Positions 1 to 9,116 are shown, counted from the stretch's first letter. The stretch: DNA of 64,000 nucleotides from Streptomyces xanthii (GCF_014621695.1 NZ_CP061281.1:7378001-7442000); one strand, 5' to 3'. A program made the numbers and translations. The notes: generated by a model from the letters alone, not told the origin.

Positions 1-163
1 CCGCTGGACCGGCCGGGTGCTCGGCCTCGCCGCGGTTCACCGGGACGTACCTCCGCCACCAGGGTGATTCGTGTTCCGGCGCCTGCCGGACCGGTCACAC
101 ATCGAAGGTCATGACGGCGGCCGGAGTTCACGCCGCCGAGGGGTCGAAACGCTGGAAGGTCAT

Positions 164-370
164 ATGAGTGAATCTCAGGTGCGTCGGCATGCGGACACGG
201 CGGGGCGGCGCATGCCGTCCCCGCGTCCGCAGTGGCAGAACCTCTTCGTCGCTCCGGTGTACAGCCCGGACCTGACGGAGCCGGACTGCCCGGACACGGC
301 GTACGAGGAGCCGGACACCGTCGTACCGGTGCGCCGCCGCGCCGCACGGCGGACCGAACGGCTCCACTGA
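164..370 (+). CDS. small hypothetical protein
   Basis: Predicted 68-residue protein that I do not recognise. The ATG at 164 follows a GGAAGG ribosome binding site at 154-159. The reading frame is open further upstream, but that part has no start with a comparable site. The sequence is polar and proline/arginine rich, has no membrane segment or signal peptide, and ends in an arginine-rich tail (RRRAARRTER). It contains an aromatic/acidic central stretch (QNLFVAPVYSPDLTEPDCPD). It stands alone before the acyl-CoA ligase-like remnant, 187 bp downstream. Codon bias is normal for the region, which supports real coding. Confidence 0.6.
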   Translation: MSESQVRRHADTAGRRMPSPRPQWQNLFVAPVYSPDLTEPDCPDTAYEEPDTVVPVRRRAARRTERLH

Positions 371-557
371 CGGACGCGTGCCGCCCGGTCCCGGCGGGCG
401 GCACCACCGGGCGGGGTCTGTCAACGGGAGAAGCACCGTCGAGGTCGTTGTGGGCGGCGACAGAAGACCCTGTACGCGTCGACATGGCCCCCGGCGAGCC
501 AGGTTGGTGAGGATCGTCACGTCGAACCGAACCCCGCCCGTAGGAAAGCGAACTGAC

Positions 558-1244
558 GTGAGCAATCTCGCCACAGCCCTGGTGGAAGCGGCCCGCAGGC
601 ACCCGCAGCGACCGGCGATGCGAGTCGGGGACAGTGTGCTGCCCCTCGTCGAACTGGATGAACTGAGCGCCCGGGTGGCGGGCGGACTGCTCGCGCACGG
701 GCTGCGCCCCGGCGACCGGGTGGGGCTCCCGGAGCCCGACGAACCCGTGTTCCCCGTCCTGTACTTCGGCGCCCTGCGGGCCGGCGCCGTGGCCGTCGTC
801 GCGCCCCGCCGCGGCGTGCCGCGCATGGTGCGCCCGCGTGGCGCGGCGCGGGGCGCGCGGCTCGTGTTCCGGACGACCGTCCCCGAGACGCCGCTGCACG
901 CCGTGACGGGAGCGGAGCACACGGAGGCCGACGACACGACCGTGGTGGGGGTCGGACCGGGCTTCCTCGACCAGCTGGTGTTCTGGCCGCAGCGCCCGAG
1001 CATCGTGCACCGCGCCGGGCACGACCTGGCCGTGGTGCTCCGCTCCCGCGCGGGCGGCCCGGACACCGCACTGACCCACGACGCGCTGCGCGCCCGCACC
1101 CGCTCGGCGGCGCGCCCCCTGCACGAGGTGCCGGTGGTGTCGGCGGCCGCCGACGTCCTCCACGCGACCGTCCGCACCGGCGCTTGCCTGTTCGGGGAAC
1201 CCGTCGGCGCCGCCGACGTCCCGGAGGCGGGGAGCGCGGGGTGA
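558..1244 (+). CDS. N-terminal remnant of an AMP-binding (acyl-CoA ligase-like) protein
   Basis: A 228-residue protein whose first ~80 residues (LATALVEAARRHPQRPAMRVGD ... LLAHGLRPGDRVGL) match the N-terminal part of acyl-CoA synthetases and fatty acyl-AMP ligases. The GTG at 558 is preceded by an AGGAAAG ribosome binding site at 542-548. Family members are usually over 500 residues. Here the adenylate-binding P-loop motif (YTSGTTG type) and the whole C-terminal domain are absent, and the second half is low-complexity Arg/Ala-rich with only weak family resemblance. It therefore cannot be a functional ligase as it stands. It may be a decaying gene or a non-catalytic derivative. The next gene is convergent. 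Confidence 0.6.
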   Translation: MSNLATALVEAARRHPQRPAMRVGDSVLPLVELDELSARVAGGLLAHGLRPGDRVGLPEPDEPVFPVLYFGALRAGAVAVVAPRRGVPRMVRPRGAARGARLVFRTTVPETPLHAVTGAEHTEADDTTVVGVGPGFLDQLVFWPQRPSIVHRAGHDLAVVLRSRAGGPDTALTHDALRARTRSAARPLHEVPVVSAAADVLHATVRTGACLFGEPVGAADVPEAGSAG

Positions 1245-1346
1245 CCTCCTGGCTGCCGCACGTCGATGAGGACCGCGAACTCCTCCAGAGCCACCCTGGC
1301 GAGGGCGGCACTGGCGGCCCCGTGAGCCGGGACGCCCCGGGCGGCC

Positions 1347-3002
1347 TCAGTCGCCGTAGCCGTCCGACGGGCCGGACGGCTCCTTGATGCCGGCCACGAG
1401 CTGTTCGATGAACGCCTCCCGGTCCGCCTCCGAGGAGGGGCGGCCCGGGACGCCCGGCCGGGTCTGCCACGGGCGCGGTCCCGTCGCCGCGCGGTACTCG
1501 ACCCCGACCGCGTCGAGCCGGGCGAGATGGTGCTCCAGGCGCGGCCGGAACTCCTCGTACCGGCGCTCGCCCGTGGACCACAGCGCCTCGGCGACCGCGC
1601 ACAGGCGCGGGAACGCGAAGTAGTCGACGGTGCGCGGCGAATCCATGTGCTCCGTCCAGATGTTGGCCTGACCGCCCAGCACGTGCGCGGCCTCGTCGGG
1701 CGTCAGCACGGCCGGCACCGGGTCGAACGCGTACGCCTTCTCCACCGTGATCGGCACCGCCACCGGGATCGGCTCGTCCGGGTCCTCGGACTGGCGGTAG
1801 TCCAGGTACACCTGGTCGTCCGGGCAGGAGACGACGTGCAGGCCCCGGCGGGCGGCCGTCACCGCGCCCGTCATGCCGCGCCACGACGCCACGACCGTGC
1901 CGGGCGGCACCTCGTCCTCCAGGAGCTCGTCCCAGCCGAACAGCCGCCGTCCGCGCGCGCTCACGTGCTCGCCGAGCCGCCGTACGAACCACGAGCGCAG
2001 TTCGTGCGCGTGGCGCAGCCCCCGCTCGCGCATCAGCTCCTGCGTGCGCGGGTCCTTCTCCCACTCGGTGGTCGGGCACTCGTCGCCGCCCACACCGATC
2101 ACCGCGCCGGGGAACAGGTCCATGACCTCGTCGAGGACGTCACGGTAGAAGTCGACGGTGGACTCCTCCATGTTGAGGACGCGCGGGTTGACGCCCCAGC
2201 GGGTCCACACCTCCGCGGGGCCGCCCCCGACGCCGAGTTCGGGGTACGCGGCGATCGCGGCCTGCGAATGCCCCGGCACGTCGATCTCGGGGACGACCGT
2301 GATGTGCCGCCGGGCCGCGTACGCCACGATCTCCCGGATGTCGTCCTGCGTGTAGAAGCCGCCGTGCGGCCGGCCGTCGCCCCGCGCCTCGGGACCGGCG
2401 CCGCGCTGCGACTCGCGCCGCCCCGCGCCGACCTCGGTGAGGCGCGGCCGCCGCCGGATCTCCACCCGCCAGCCCTGGTCGTCGGTGAGGTGCAGATGCA
2501 GGGTGTTGAGCCGGTGCATCGCCATCAGGTCGACGAACCGCAGCACATCGTGCTTGGGCATGAAGTGCCGCGCCACGTCGAGCATCGCGCCGCGCCACGC
2601 GAACCGCGGCGCGTCGGCGACGGCCACCGCCGGCACCGCCCAGCGCACCCCGGACGCCTCGCCGCGCCGGTACACCTCGGCGGGCAGCAGCTGGAGCAGG
2701 GTCTGGCAGCCGTGGAAGACACCGGCGCGGTCCCCGCCCGTGACGACGACCCCGGCCGGGGTGACGTCGAGCCGGTACGCCTCGGTGCCGAGCGTGCCGT
2801 CGAGCCGCAGCTCCACGGCGCGCTCCGCGCGGTCGGCGAGCGGGAGGTCGAGGCCGGTCGCGGGACGCAGCGCCGACTGGAGCCAGCGCGCCTCGGGGCG
2901 CGCCTCGGCCGCCGCGACCAGTGCGGTCGTGTCGTCGAGCAGGAAGAAGCCGTCGTCGTGCCGGACCGAGGTGGGACGGGGCAGGAGCATGGGGTGGATC
3001 AT
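1347..3002 (-). CDS. GH20 beta-N-acetylhexosaminidase
   Basis: A 551-residue glycoside hydrolase family 20 enzyme, which cleaves terminal GlcNAc/GalNAc from chitobiose and related oligosaccharides by substrate-assisted catalysis. An N-terminal GH20b-like domain (about 1-120) is followed by the TIM barrel with HLTDDQGWR at 171-179, the EIDVPGH segment near 240 and the catalytic Asp-Glu pair in GGDE (D307, E308). There is no signal peptide, so it probably acts in the cytoplasm on imported sugars. The ATG overlaps the TGA of the upstream permease gene (ATGA), making it the last gene of the ROK-transporter operon. That position parallels other streptomycete chito-oligosaccharide uptake loci. Confidence 0.95.
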   Translation of the reverse strand: MIHPMLLPRPTSVRHDDGFFLLDDTTALVAAAEARPEARWLQSALRPATGLDLPLADRAERAVELRLDGTLGTEAYRLDVTPAGVVVTGGDRAGVFHGCQTLLQLLPAEVYRRGEASGVRWAVPAVAVADAPRFAWRGAMLDVARHFMPKHDVLRFVDLMAMHRLNTLHLHLTDDQGWRVEIRRRPRLTEVGAGRRESQRGAGPEARGDGRPHGGFYTQDDIREIVAYAARRHITVVPEIDVPGHSQAAIAAYPELGVGGGPAEVWTRWGVNPRVLNMEESTVDFYRDVLDEVMDLFPGAVIGVGGDECPTTEWEKDPRTQELMRERGLRHAHELRSWFVRRLGEHVSARGRRLFGWDELLEDEVPPGTVVASWRGMTGAVTAARRGLHVVSCPDDQVYLDYRQSEDPDEPIPVAVPITVEKAYAFDPVPAVLTPDEAAHVLGGQANIWTEHMDSPRTVDYFAFPRLCAVAEALWSTGERRYEEFRPRLEHHLARLDAVGVEYRAATGPRPWQTRPGVPGRPSSEADREAFIEQLVAGIKEPSGPSDGYGD

Positions 3003-3838
3003 CCTTTCACCGCTCCGGCCGACATGCCGGAGACGAGTTTGCGCTGGATGAGCAGGAAGAACACGACCACGGGCAGCGAGAAGACGACCGAACCGGCCAT
3101 CTGCGCGCTGTAGTCGGTGCCCTGGGCCGGGTTCGTGAAGGACGCGAGCCACACCGGCAGCGTGTACTGGCTCTGCTCCTTCATGAACGTGTACGCGATG
3201 AGGTAGTCGTTCCAGGCGGCGATGAACGCGAACACGCTCGACGCGATCACCCCGGGCAGCACCAGCGGGAACAGGATCCGCCACAGCACCTGCCAGGTCG
3301 ACGCGCCGTCGATCCGCGCGGCCTCCTCCACCTCGACCGGCACGGTCAGGAAGAACCCGCGCATCACCCAGATCGAGAACGGCAGGGTGAGCGCGAGATA
3401 CGCGAGCACGAGACCCGTGTACGTGCCGAGCAGCCCCGCCTCGTTGAAGACGAGGAACGTCGGGACGAGGAGCGCCGTGCCCGGCAGCATCTGGGCGACG
3501 AGGATCGCCACCATGACGGTGCGCCGCCCGCCGAACCGGAACCGGGACAGGGCCGCCGCGGCGAACATGCCGAGCACGATGGAGATCACGACGGTGACAC
3601 CGACGACGAGCAGACTGTTCGTCAGGTTCGTCCAGAACTCCGTGCCGTTGAGCGCCACGTCGAAGTTGTGCAGCGTCGGCGCGCCCGGCCAGAAGCGCGG
3701 CGTCGCCGTCATCGCCTCGGAGCGTGGCTTGAACGCCGTGTTGACCATCCAGTACACCGGGAAGAGCCACACGAGGCAGAACACCACCGCCACGGTGTTG
3801 CCGACGACGCGGCCCCGGCGGAACCTTCGCGCCGTCAC
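2999..3838 (-). CDS. carbohydrate ABC transporter permease, MalG type
   Basis: A 279-residue inner-membrane permease of the CUT1 sugar-importer family with six predicted membrane segments (first at VVFCLVWLFPVYWMVNTAF). The cytoplasmic EAA loop, which contacts the ATPase, is EEAARIDGASTWQVLWRI. The GTG at 3838 overlaps the TGA of the upstream permease, indicating translational coupling. It pairs with the MalF-type permease and the lipoprotein binding protein. No ATPase gene lies in the operon. Many Streptomyces CUT1 systems are powered by the shared MsiK ATPase encoded elsewhere, and the same is inferred here. Confidence 0.95.
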   Translation of the reverse strand: MTARRFRRGRVVGNTVAVVFCLVWLFPVYWMVNTAFKPRSEAMTATPRFWPGAPTLHNFDVALNGTEFWTNLTNSLLVVGVTVVISIVLGMFAAAALSRFRFGGRRTVMVAILVAQMLPGTALLVPTFLVFNEAGLLGTYTGLVLAYLALTLPFSIWVMRGFFLTVPVEVEEAARIDGASTWQVLWRILFPLVLPGVIASSVFAFIAAWNDYLIAYTFMKEQSQYTLPVWLASFTNPAQGTDYSAQMAGSVVFSLPVVVFFLLIQRKLVSGMSAGAVKG

Positions 3839-4833
3839 AGATCCTCCCCGGAACGCAGCAGCCGTCGGATGTACAGCGCGGTGACCGCGAGGAGCAGCAC
3901 CGTCGTGACCACGGACAGGGCCGCGCCCTGGCCGACCTTGAACGCCACGAAGGCCGTCCGGTACGCGAAGACGCCCAGTGTGGTCGTCGCCGAGTCGGGG
4001 CCGCCCGCCGACACCAGCCAGATCTGGTTGAAGACGTTGAAGTCCCAGATCACCGACATCAGCGTGATCAGGGTCAGCGTCGGCCGCAGGAACGGCAGCG
4101 TCACCGACCACCACACCCGCCACTCGCCCGCCCCGTCGAGCCGCGCCGCCTCCTGCAGCTCGGCCGGCATCTGGATCAGCGCCGCGTACAGGGTGAGCGC
4201 GATGAACGGCACCGCCTGCCACACGATCAGCAGCCAGATCGACACGTACGCGAGCGGCGCGCTGTTCGACCAGTCCGTGTCCGTCATGTCGCCGAACAGC
4301 CCGGTCCGCGTGAGCATCCAGTTGACGACGCCGTAGCCGGGCTGGAACAGCCACTTCCACACCAGGGACGACGCGACCGTCGGCATCGCCCACGCGAGGA
4401 TCAGCACGACCGTGACCGTCATCCGCATCGCCGGCCCGAGCCGTGTCAGGAGCTGCGCCACGCCCGCGCCGATCGCGACACTGCCCGCCACCATCGCCGC
4501 CGTGAACACGACCGTGCGCGCCAGCGAGCGCCAGAACTCGGCGTCGGCCAGCAGATCCGTGTACTGGCGCGCCCCGACGACGTCGAACGCGCCCGTGAAC
4601 AGGGACCGTTGGTCGTAGTCGGTGAACGACGCGTAGACCAGGAAGGCGATCGGCGCGACGGTGACGGCGAGCATCACCAGGCCCGCCGGTGTCAGCAGCG
4701 CCCACGCGACGAGGGAACCGCGGCCGCGGACGGACCCTGTGCGCGGCGGGGCGCTCGCCCTCGCGCGTGACGGCGGCGGGGGAGCGGCGGGCGCCTCGCG
4801 ACGCCCGCCGACCGCCTGGTCAGTCCCCGGCAT
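3835..4833 (-). CDS. carbohydrate ABC transporter permease, MalF type
   Basis: A 332-residue sugar-importer permease. A cytoplasmic Pro/Ala/Arg-rich N-terminus (about 1-40) precedes a first membrane segment (LVAWALLTPAGLVMLAVTVAPI), and the C-terminal half carries the EAA loop EAARLDGAGEWRVWWSVTLP. It forms the membrane channel with the next gene. The ATG at 4833 lies 14 bp inside the end of the binding-protein gene, so the two are translated in a coupled manner. Its family (MalF/UgpA type) is clear, but the exact substrate can only be inferred from the neighbouring hexosaminidase, which points to aminosugar oligosaccharides. Confidence 0.95.
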   Translation of the reverse strand: MPGTDQAVGGRREAPAAPPPPSRARASAPPRTGSVRGRGSLVAWALLTPAGLVMLAVTVAPIAFLVYASFTDYDQRSLFTGAFDVVGARQYTDLLADAEFWRSLARTVVFTAAMVAGSVAIGAGVAQLLTRLGPAMRMTVTVVLILAWAMPTVASSLVWKWLFQPGYGVVNWMLTRTGLFGDMTDTDWSNSAPLAYVSIWLLIVWQAVPFIALTLYAALIQMPAELQEAARLDGAGEWRVWWSVTLPFLRPTLTLITLMSVIWDFNVFNQIWLVSAGGPDSATTTLGVFAYRTAFVAFKVGQGAALSVVTTVLLLAVTALYIRRLLRSGEDL

Positions 4834-6205
4834 TGAGCACCTTGCCGGCCGTCGTGTCGAAGGTCCCCGCGGCCTGCCGCGGCGACCGCGACCCGGAGGC
4901 GACGGACGAGAAGACCTTGTCGATGTCCTTGTTGCCTTCCAGTTGCGCCCAGTCCGCCGACGCCGGAGTCGCCTTCGAGCGCAGCGCCGCGTCGAAGAAC
5001 GGGCGCAGCAGCGGATCGGCCTTCCCCCCGGCCGCCTTGACCGCGCCCTCGCTGTTCGGGATCCAGCCGTCGCGGCCCGCGACCCACTCCGTCTGCACCG
5101 CGGGATCCGTGGCGATCTTCACCCACCGCAGCGCCAGATCCTGGTGCGCGCTCTTGGCCGCGACGCCCCAGTCGGAGCCGCCCAGCATGACCGGCTGGGA
5201 GCGGCCCGAGGCGCCCGGGAGCGGGAAGGTCCCGAGATCCTCGTCCTCGATCTTCGGGTTCGCCTTCTTGATGAGGTCGATCGTCACGTTCGTCGCGCTG
5301 ATCGCCGACGCCTTGCCGTCCGCGAACACCCGCGTCTGGTCCGGGTTCAGTGTGTCGATGGTGCGCGTCGACGGCGCCGAGAACTCGTTCTGGAACGCCT
5401 TGTACTCGGCGAGCCCCTTCTGCGCCGCGCCGGAGCCCAGCGTTCCCTTCCACGCCTCGCCGTCCCGCGCGGCCACATCACCGCCCGCGTCCCACACCCA
5501 CTGCACGCCCGTGTGCCAGTACTTGCCCGGTAGGTAGAAGGGGGAGAAGTCCCGGGCGGGGTGCGCCGCGCGGACCTTGCGCAGCGCCTTCTTCAGTTCG
5601 TCGTACGTGGTCGGGGCGGCCTTCACCCCGGCCGCGTCCCAGATCTTCTTGTTGTAGATCACGGCGCGGGCGCCCGCGAAGGACGGCGCCGCGTACAGCC
5701 GCCCGTCCACCGTCGCGGGCTCCTCCAGACCGTCCAGCCACTGCTGGCCCTGGCGCAGGTCCTTCGCGTACGGGGTGAGGTCCATCAGGCCGCCGCTCGC
5801 GGCGAAGCTCGCCACCTGCGTGTTGCCGATGTCGATGACGTCCGGCGGCGTCGACGTGGCGAGCGCGGTGGTGATCTTGGTGGTGATTCCGTCCCAGTTC
5901 TGCACCTCGATCTTCACGTCGGCGCCGGTCTGCCGCGTGAAGCGGTCCTTCATCGCCTTGCGGGTGGCCTCGGAGTAGTCGCCGTCCATCACCCACACGG
6001 TGAGCGTCTTGCCCTTCGCCTTCACGACGGGCACCGCGCGCTGCTTGCCGTCGCCGCTCCCGGCGTGACCCGCCGAGCCGGAGCAGCCGGCCGCCGCGAG
6101 CGAGGCGGCCACGACCACCGCCACCACGCCGCCGAGCGGGAGGTGCCCCGCGCGTCCGCGGATCGCGCGGGTCGTCCTTCGGGTCGTGCGGGCCGTACGG
6201 GTCAT
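4820..6205 (-). CDS. extracellular sugar-binding lipoprotein of an ABC importer
   Basis: A 461-residue solute-binding protein (SBP family 1). The N-terminus has an arginine-rich start, a hydrophobic stretch (GGVVAVVVAASLAAAGCS) and a lipobox cysteine (LAAAGC, about residue 41), so it is probably lipid-anchored outside the membrane. The mature part has the usual features (LTVWVMDGDYSEATRKAM near the start, DVIDIGNTQVASFAASGGLMDLTPY). The ATG at 6205 has an AGGAG site a few bases upstream. Being the first structural gene after the ROK regulator and feeding two permeases and a GH20 enzyme, it most likely binds chitobiose-like or other aminosugar oligosaccharides. The ligand itself is inference. 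Confidence 0.93.
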   Translation of the reverse strand: MTRTARTTRRTTRAIRGRAGHLPLGGVVAVVVAASLAAAGCSGSAGHAGSGDGKQRAVPVVKAKGKTLTVWVMDGDYSEATRKAMKDRFTRQTGADVKIEVQNWDGITTKITTALATSTPPDVIDIGNTQVASFAASGGLMDLTPYAKDLRQGQQWLDGLEEPATVDGRLYAAPSFAGARAVIYNKKIWDAAGVKAAPTTYDELKKALRKVRAAHPARDFSPFYLPGKYWHTGVQWVWDAGGDVAARDGEAWKGTLGSGAAQKGLAEYKAFQNEFSAPSTRTIDTLNPDQTRVFADGKASAISATNVTIDLIKKANPKIEDEDLGTFPLPGASGRSQPVMLGGSDWGVAAKSAHQDLALRWVKIATDPAVQTEWVAGRDGWIPNSEGAVKAAGGKADPLLRPFFDAALRSKATPASADWAQLEGNKDIDKVFSSVASGSRSPRQAAGTFDTTAGKVLNAGD

Positions 6206-6255
6206 GGGAACTCCTGGAAGGTGTCAGTACGGGAAGTCGCCGTGCCGCGGTGCGT

Positions 6256-7383
6256 TCACCACACGCCGAGCTCGCCCGCGAGGACGAGGCCGGCGGCGCC
6301 GAGCAGGATCAGATCGGAGTCGCCGGCCAGCGACCGCATCGTCAGCGCGGCCCCTATCGGCGCGTACGTACGGGCCCGCACCGTCGCGGCGGCGGACTCC
6401 AGGAAGGGGCCCTCCACGAGGTCGGGCGGGCCGAGCAGGGCGATCTCGTTGAGGTTGAGCACGCTGCTGATCGGGGCGAGCGCGATGCCGAGGGCGCGGC
6501 CGGCGGCGGTGAGGACCTCGGTGCGCCCGGCCGCGTCCCGGCCCGCGAGCCGTGCGCGCAGCTGTGCCGCGTCGATGAGGGGCTCCAGGCAGCCTCGGTG
6601 CCCGCAGACGCACGGCTCGCCGTCCTCGACGACCGTCACGTGCCCGATCTCACCGGCCGCGAACTGCTCGCCCTCGACCAGTTCCCCGCCGACGATCAGG
6701 CCCGCGCCGACGCCGTGCTCGATGGTGATCGCCATCAGGTTCTGGGTCTTGGCCTCGCGGAAGCGCAGCACGGCGAGCGCCGCGACGTTGATGTCGTTGC
6801 CGACGTGTGCCGGGACGCCGAAGAGCTCGGAGAGCCGGGCGGCGAGCGGGAGTTCGCGCCACTCGAAGTGCCCTGCGAAGTGGACCACGCCGTCGGTGCC
6901 GATGATGCCCGGGGAGCCGACGCCGATGCCGAGCACCCGGCCCGGCGCCAGCTCCTTCAGCTCCGCGACCAGCCGCGTCACGCGCTCGGCCGCTGCCTCC
7001 CCGACGGCGTCGGCGTAGGGTGTGCGGGCCCGGGCGACGGCCTTGCCGCGCAGATCGAGGACGGCGCCCTCGAACCGGCCGTCGGCGGACAGGTCGAGGG
7101 CCAGGACGTGCGCCGCCGCGTCGTCGATCGCCATCAGGTTCGCGGGCTTCCCCAGTCGGTTGCCCTTGCGCGGGCCGATGTCGGTGAGCAGCCCGTCGCC
7201 CTCCAGGTCGGCGACCAGGGCCGACACGGTGGGCGCGGTGAGCCCCACCGCGCGGGCGATCTCCGACCTGCTCATGGCGCCCCGGTGGTAGAGCGTCGAC
7301 AGCACGAGCGCGCGGTTGTGGACCCGGCTGTCCGCGGCGCTCGCCTTGGTGCGCTCGGCCGGACGGCGGCGCGGGACGGTCAC
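6256..7383 (-). CDS. ROK-family transcriptional repressor
   Basis: A 375-residue regulator with an N-terminal winged helix-turn-helix (SRSEIARAVGLTAPTVSALV) and a C-terminal ROK/sugar-kinase fold. The zinc-binding ROK signature is present as CVCGHRGCLE, followed by the usual GHV motif upstream (EIGHVTVVED). I chose the GTG at 7383 because a GGAGGCG ribosome binding site sits 8 bases before it. The frame stays open to 7491, but that stretch overlaps a likely operator and promoter. The gene lies 50 bp upstream of the binding-protein gene on the same strand, so it probably represses its own operon in response to an imported sugar or sugar phosphate. Confidence 0.92.
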   Translation of the reverse strand: MTVPRRRPAERTKASAADSRVHNRALVLSTLYHRGAMSRSEIARAVGLTAPTVSALVADLEGDGLLTDIGPRKGNRLGKPANLMAIDDAAAHVLALDLSADGRFEGAVLDLRGKAVARARTPYADAVGEAAAERVTRLVAELKELAPGRVLGIGVGSPGIIGTDGVVHFAGHFEWRELPLAARLSELFGVPAHVGNDINVAALAVLRFREAKTQNLMAITIEHGVGAGLIVGGELVEGEQFAAGEIGHVTVVEDGEPCVCGHRGCLEPLIDAAQLRARLAGRDAAGRTEVLTAAGRALGIALAPISSVLNLNEIALLGPPDLVEGPFLESAAATVRARTYAPIGAALTMRSLAGDSDLILLGAAGLVLAGELGVW

Positions 7384-7398
7384 GTGTGCTCGCCTCCG

Positions 7399-7423
7399 AT
7401 TAAGTAAATGCCCTTTAGTTAAA
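7399..7423. promoter_or_regulatory. candidate ROK operator (AT-rich inverted repeat)
   Basis: Arms ATTAAGTAAA (7399-7408) and TTTAGTTAAA (7414-7423) form an inverted repeat matching at 8 of 10 positions around a TGCCC spacer. It stands out as an AT-rich island in GC-rich DNA, 15 bp upstream of the regulator start. ROK-type regulators in actinobacteria commonly bind AT-rich TTAA-containing palindromes. This one would autoregulate the ROK gene and, by read-through, the transporter operon. Confidence 0.6.
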
Positions 7424-7659
7424 GGAGTTTGGATATCGTCGGGGCGCTCCGGCGGGATCGTCAAGAGCCGTGCACGAACGGATCCCCGCAACTTCCGGAC
7501 GCCGTCGTGCCGCGCATGTCACGAAGAGAACATCCCTACGCAATCCGCCGGTTGAGTGTTTGACCACGCGCGGATGTGTTCAATGACCCCCCGTCAGCCG
7601 TCAGTTGTTTCTTCGGTTCTGTTGGTTCTGTTGGTTCCTTGTGATTTCGGAGGTGTGCT

Positions 7660-8499
7660 GTGTCTCGTGAACCTCGTGCGTCCCGGGTCTGGAGCAGATG
7701 CGCGGTGCTCGCCGCGGTGGCGCTCACGGCGGTCGGGGTCGCCCCGTCGGCCGGTGCCGCGCCCGTACCCGGCCGTGACGTCACGGTCCTGACGTTCAAC
7801 ATCCACCACGGCGCCGACCCCGCCGACGACCTGGACCTCGCCCGCACGGCGAAGGTCATCGCCGACTCCGGCGCCGACGTGATCGGACTGCAGGAGGTGG
7901 ACCGGCACTGGTCCGCACGCAGCGACTTCGCCGACCAGGCGCAGTGGCTCGCCGACCGCCTGGACCTGCACGTCACCTACGGCGCCAACCTGGACGAGGA
8001 CCCGGCCGAGCCCGGCGACCCGCGGCGCCAGTACGGCACGGCGATCCTGTCCCGCTTCCCGATCCTGGACGCCCACAACACGCTGCTGCCGCGCTCCGCG
8101 ACCGGCGAGCAGCGCGGGCTCCTGGAGGCCGACGTCATGGTGCGGGGCACGACCCTGCGCTTCCTCAACACCCACCTGGAGCACACCTCCCAGGCCGAGC
8201 GCCTCTCCCAGGTCAAGGCCATCGACGCCATCGTGAAGACGTCCAGCCGGCCCACCGTCCTGGTCGGTGACCTCAACGCCACCCCCGACACCCCGGAGGT
8301 CGTCGCCCTCACCGAACGCCTCAAGGACACCTGGCCGGTGGCCGGCCAGGGCGACGGCCTCACATACGACGCCCTGAACCCGACGGAGCGCATCGACTAC
8401 GTCCTGGCCTCACCGGGAATCCGGCCCCGCACGGCCGAGGTCCTCCCCGAGGCGGCATCGGACCACCGCCCGGTCCGCGTGGAGCTGCGCCTGCCGTGA
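7660..8499 (+). CDS. secreted endonuclease/exonuclease/phosphatase-family protein
   Basis: A 279-residue protein with a cleavable signal peptide (Arg-rich start, CAVLAAVALTAVGVAPSAGA) and a full EEP-fold domain. Conserved active-site motifs appear in order: LTFNIHHG, LQEVD, NTHLEH, VGDLNATPD, ERIDYVLAS and SDHRPV. Members are secreted phosphodiesterases acting on nucleic acids, sphingomyelin or phospholipids, and sequence alone does not tell which. The GTG at 7660 follows a GGAGG site at 7649-7653. The gene stands alone behind a divergent promoter region shared with the ROK operon. The mature enzyme should act outside the cell and need Mg2+. Confidence 0.92.
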   Translation: MSREPRASRVWSRCAVLAAVALTAVGVAPSAGAAPVPGRDVTVLTFNIHHGADPADDLDLARTAKVIADSGADVIGLQEVDRHWSARSDFADQAQWLADRLDLHVTYGANLDEDPAEPGDPRRQYGTAILSRFPILDAHNTLLPRSATGEQRGLLEADVMVRGTTLRFLNTHLEHTSQAERLSQVKAIDAIVKTSSRPTVLVGDLNATPDTPEVVALTERLKDTWPVAGQGDGLTYDALNPTERIDYVLASPGIRPRTAEVLPEAASDHRPVRVELRLP

Positions 8500-8713
8500 C
8501 GGAACGGCGCGTCGTCGCCCGGCGGCTCGGCGGTGTGGTCCGTCCGCCGGGTCGTCGGGTGGTGCCGGAACGGGCAGGAGGGTGGCGCCGGCGGGTACGT
8601 CGTAGCCCTCGGGATGTCATTCGCGTAAGGGGCATGGACCGGCCGCGATCGAAAGGGGTCGATTGCGGTCAGTACCGGGAAGTCGGGTGTCTCGTGGCCG
8701 GGATTGTTCGTTC

Positions 8714-8989
8714 ATGGATGCCATGAAGGACGTGAGAAGAATCGTTTCCGCCGAATCGGTCGCGCCGCCCCCTCCGGCCGCCGCCGGTGGATCGGAGGGG
8801 GCGCCGGGCGGCGCCTGCTCCGACACACCGATCTACGACGCGCTCCTCGCCGAGTGGAAGCAGGAACGCAAGCACGCGCCGGGCGGCGCAGCGCCCGGAG
8901 GGCTGGGGCGCCCGCAGCGGACCGCTTCCGCCGCGAGCCTGTCCCCGGCCCCTGCGCCGTACGTGCCGCAGCGGCGCGCCGCCTCCTGA
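8714..8989 (+). CDS. small hypothetical protein
   Basis: A 91-residue protein that I do not recognise as a named family. The N-terminus (MKDVRRIVSAESVAPPP) is followed by a Pro/Ala/Gly-rich linker, a probable helix (IYDALLAEWKQERKHAPG) and a disordered tail. The DTPIYDALLAEW core looks like the one conserved part. There is no signal peptide or membrane segment. The start is uncertain: ATG 8714 and ATG 8723 are both in frame, and neither has a strong ribosome binding site. It lies between two genes for secreted proteins on the same strand, with no clear coupling. Confidence 0.5.
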   Translation: MDAMKDVRRIVSAESVAPPPPAAAGGSEGAPGGACSDTPIYDALLAEWKQERKHAPGGAAPGGLGRPQRTASAASLSPAPAPYVPQRRAAS

Positions 8990-9116
8990 ACCCCGGGGCG
9001 ACGGGACCGGTGCCGGACGTGCGTCGTTGCCTGCGTGATCACTCGGACGGGTGGTTACGGAGCCCGCGCGGCCCGTTACGCCCCTCCGCGCGGCCGGCGC
9101 GGACGATCATGCTCCG

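Noticed and set aside
1347..3770. Longer form of the hexosaminidase with ~256 extra N-terminal residues
   Set aside because: The extra part reads the permease gene in a wrong frame. The ATG at 3002 with an ATGA overlap is the natural start.
7615..7638. Tandem GGTTCTGTT units before the secreted phosphodiesterase gene
   Set aside because: Only two full copies and a partial one. Too short to call a functional repeat.
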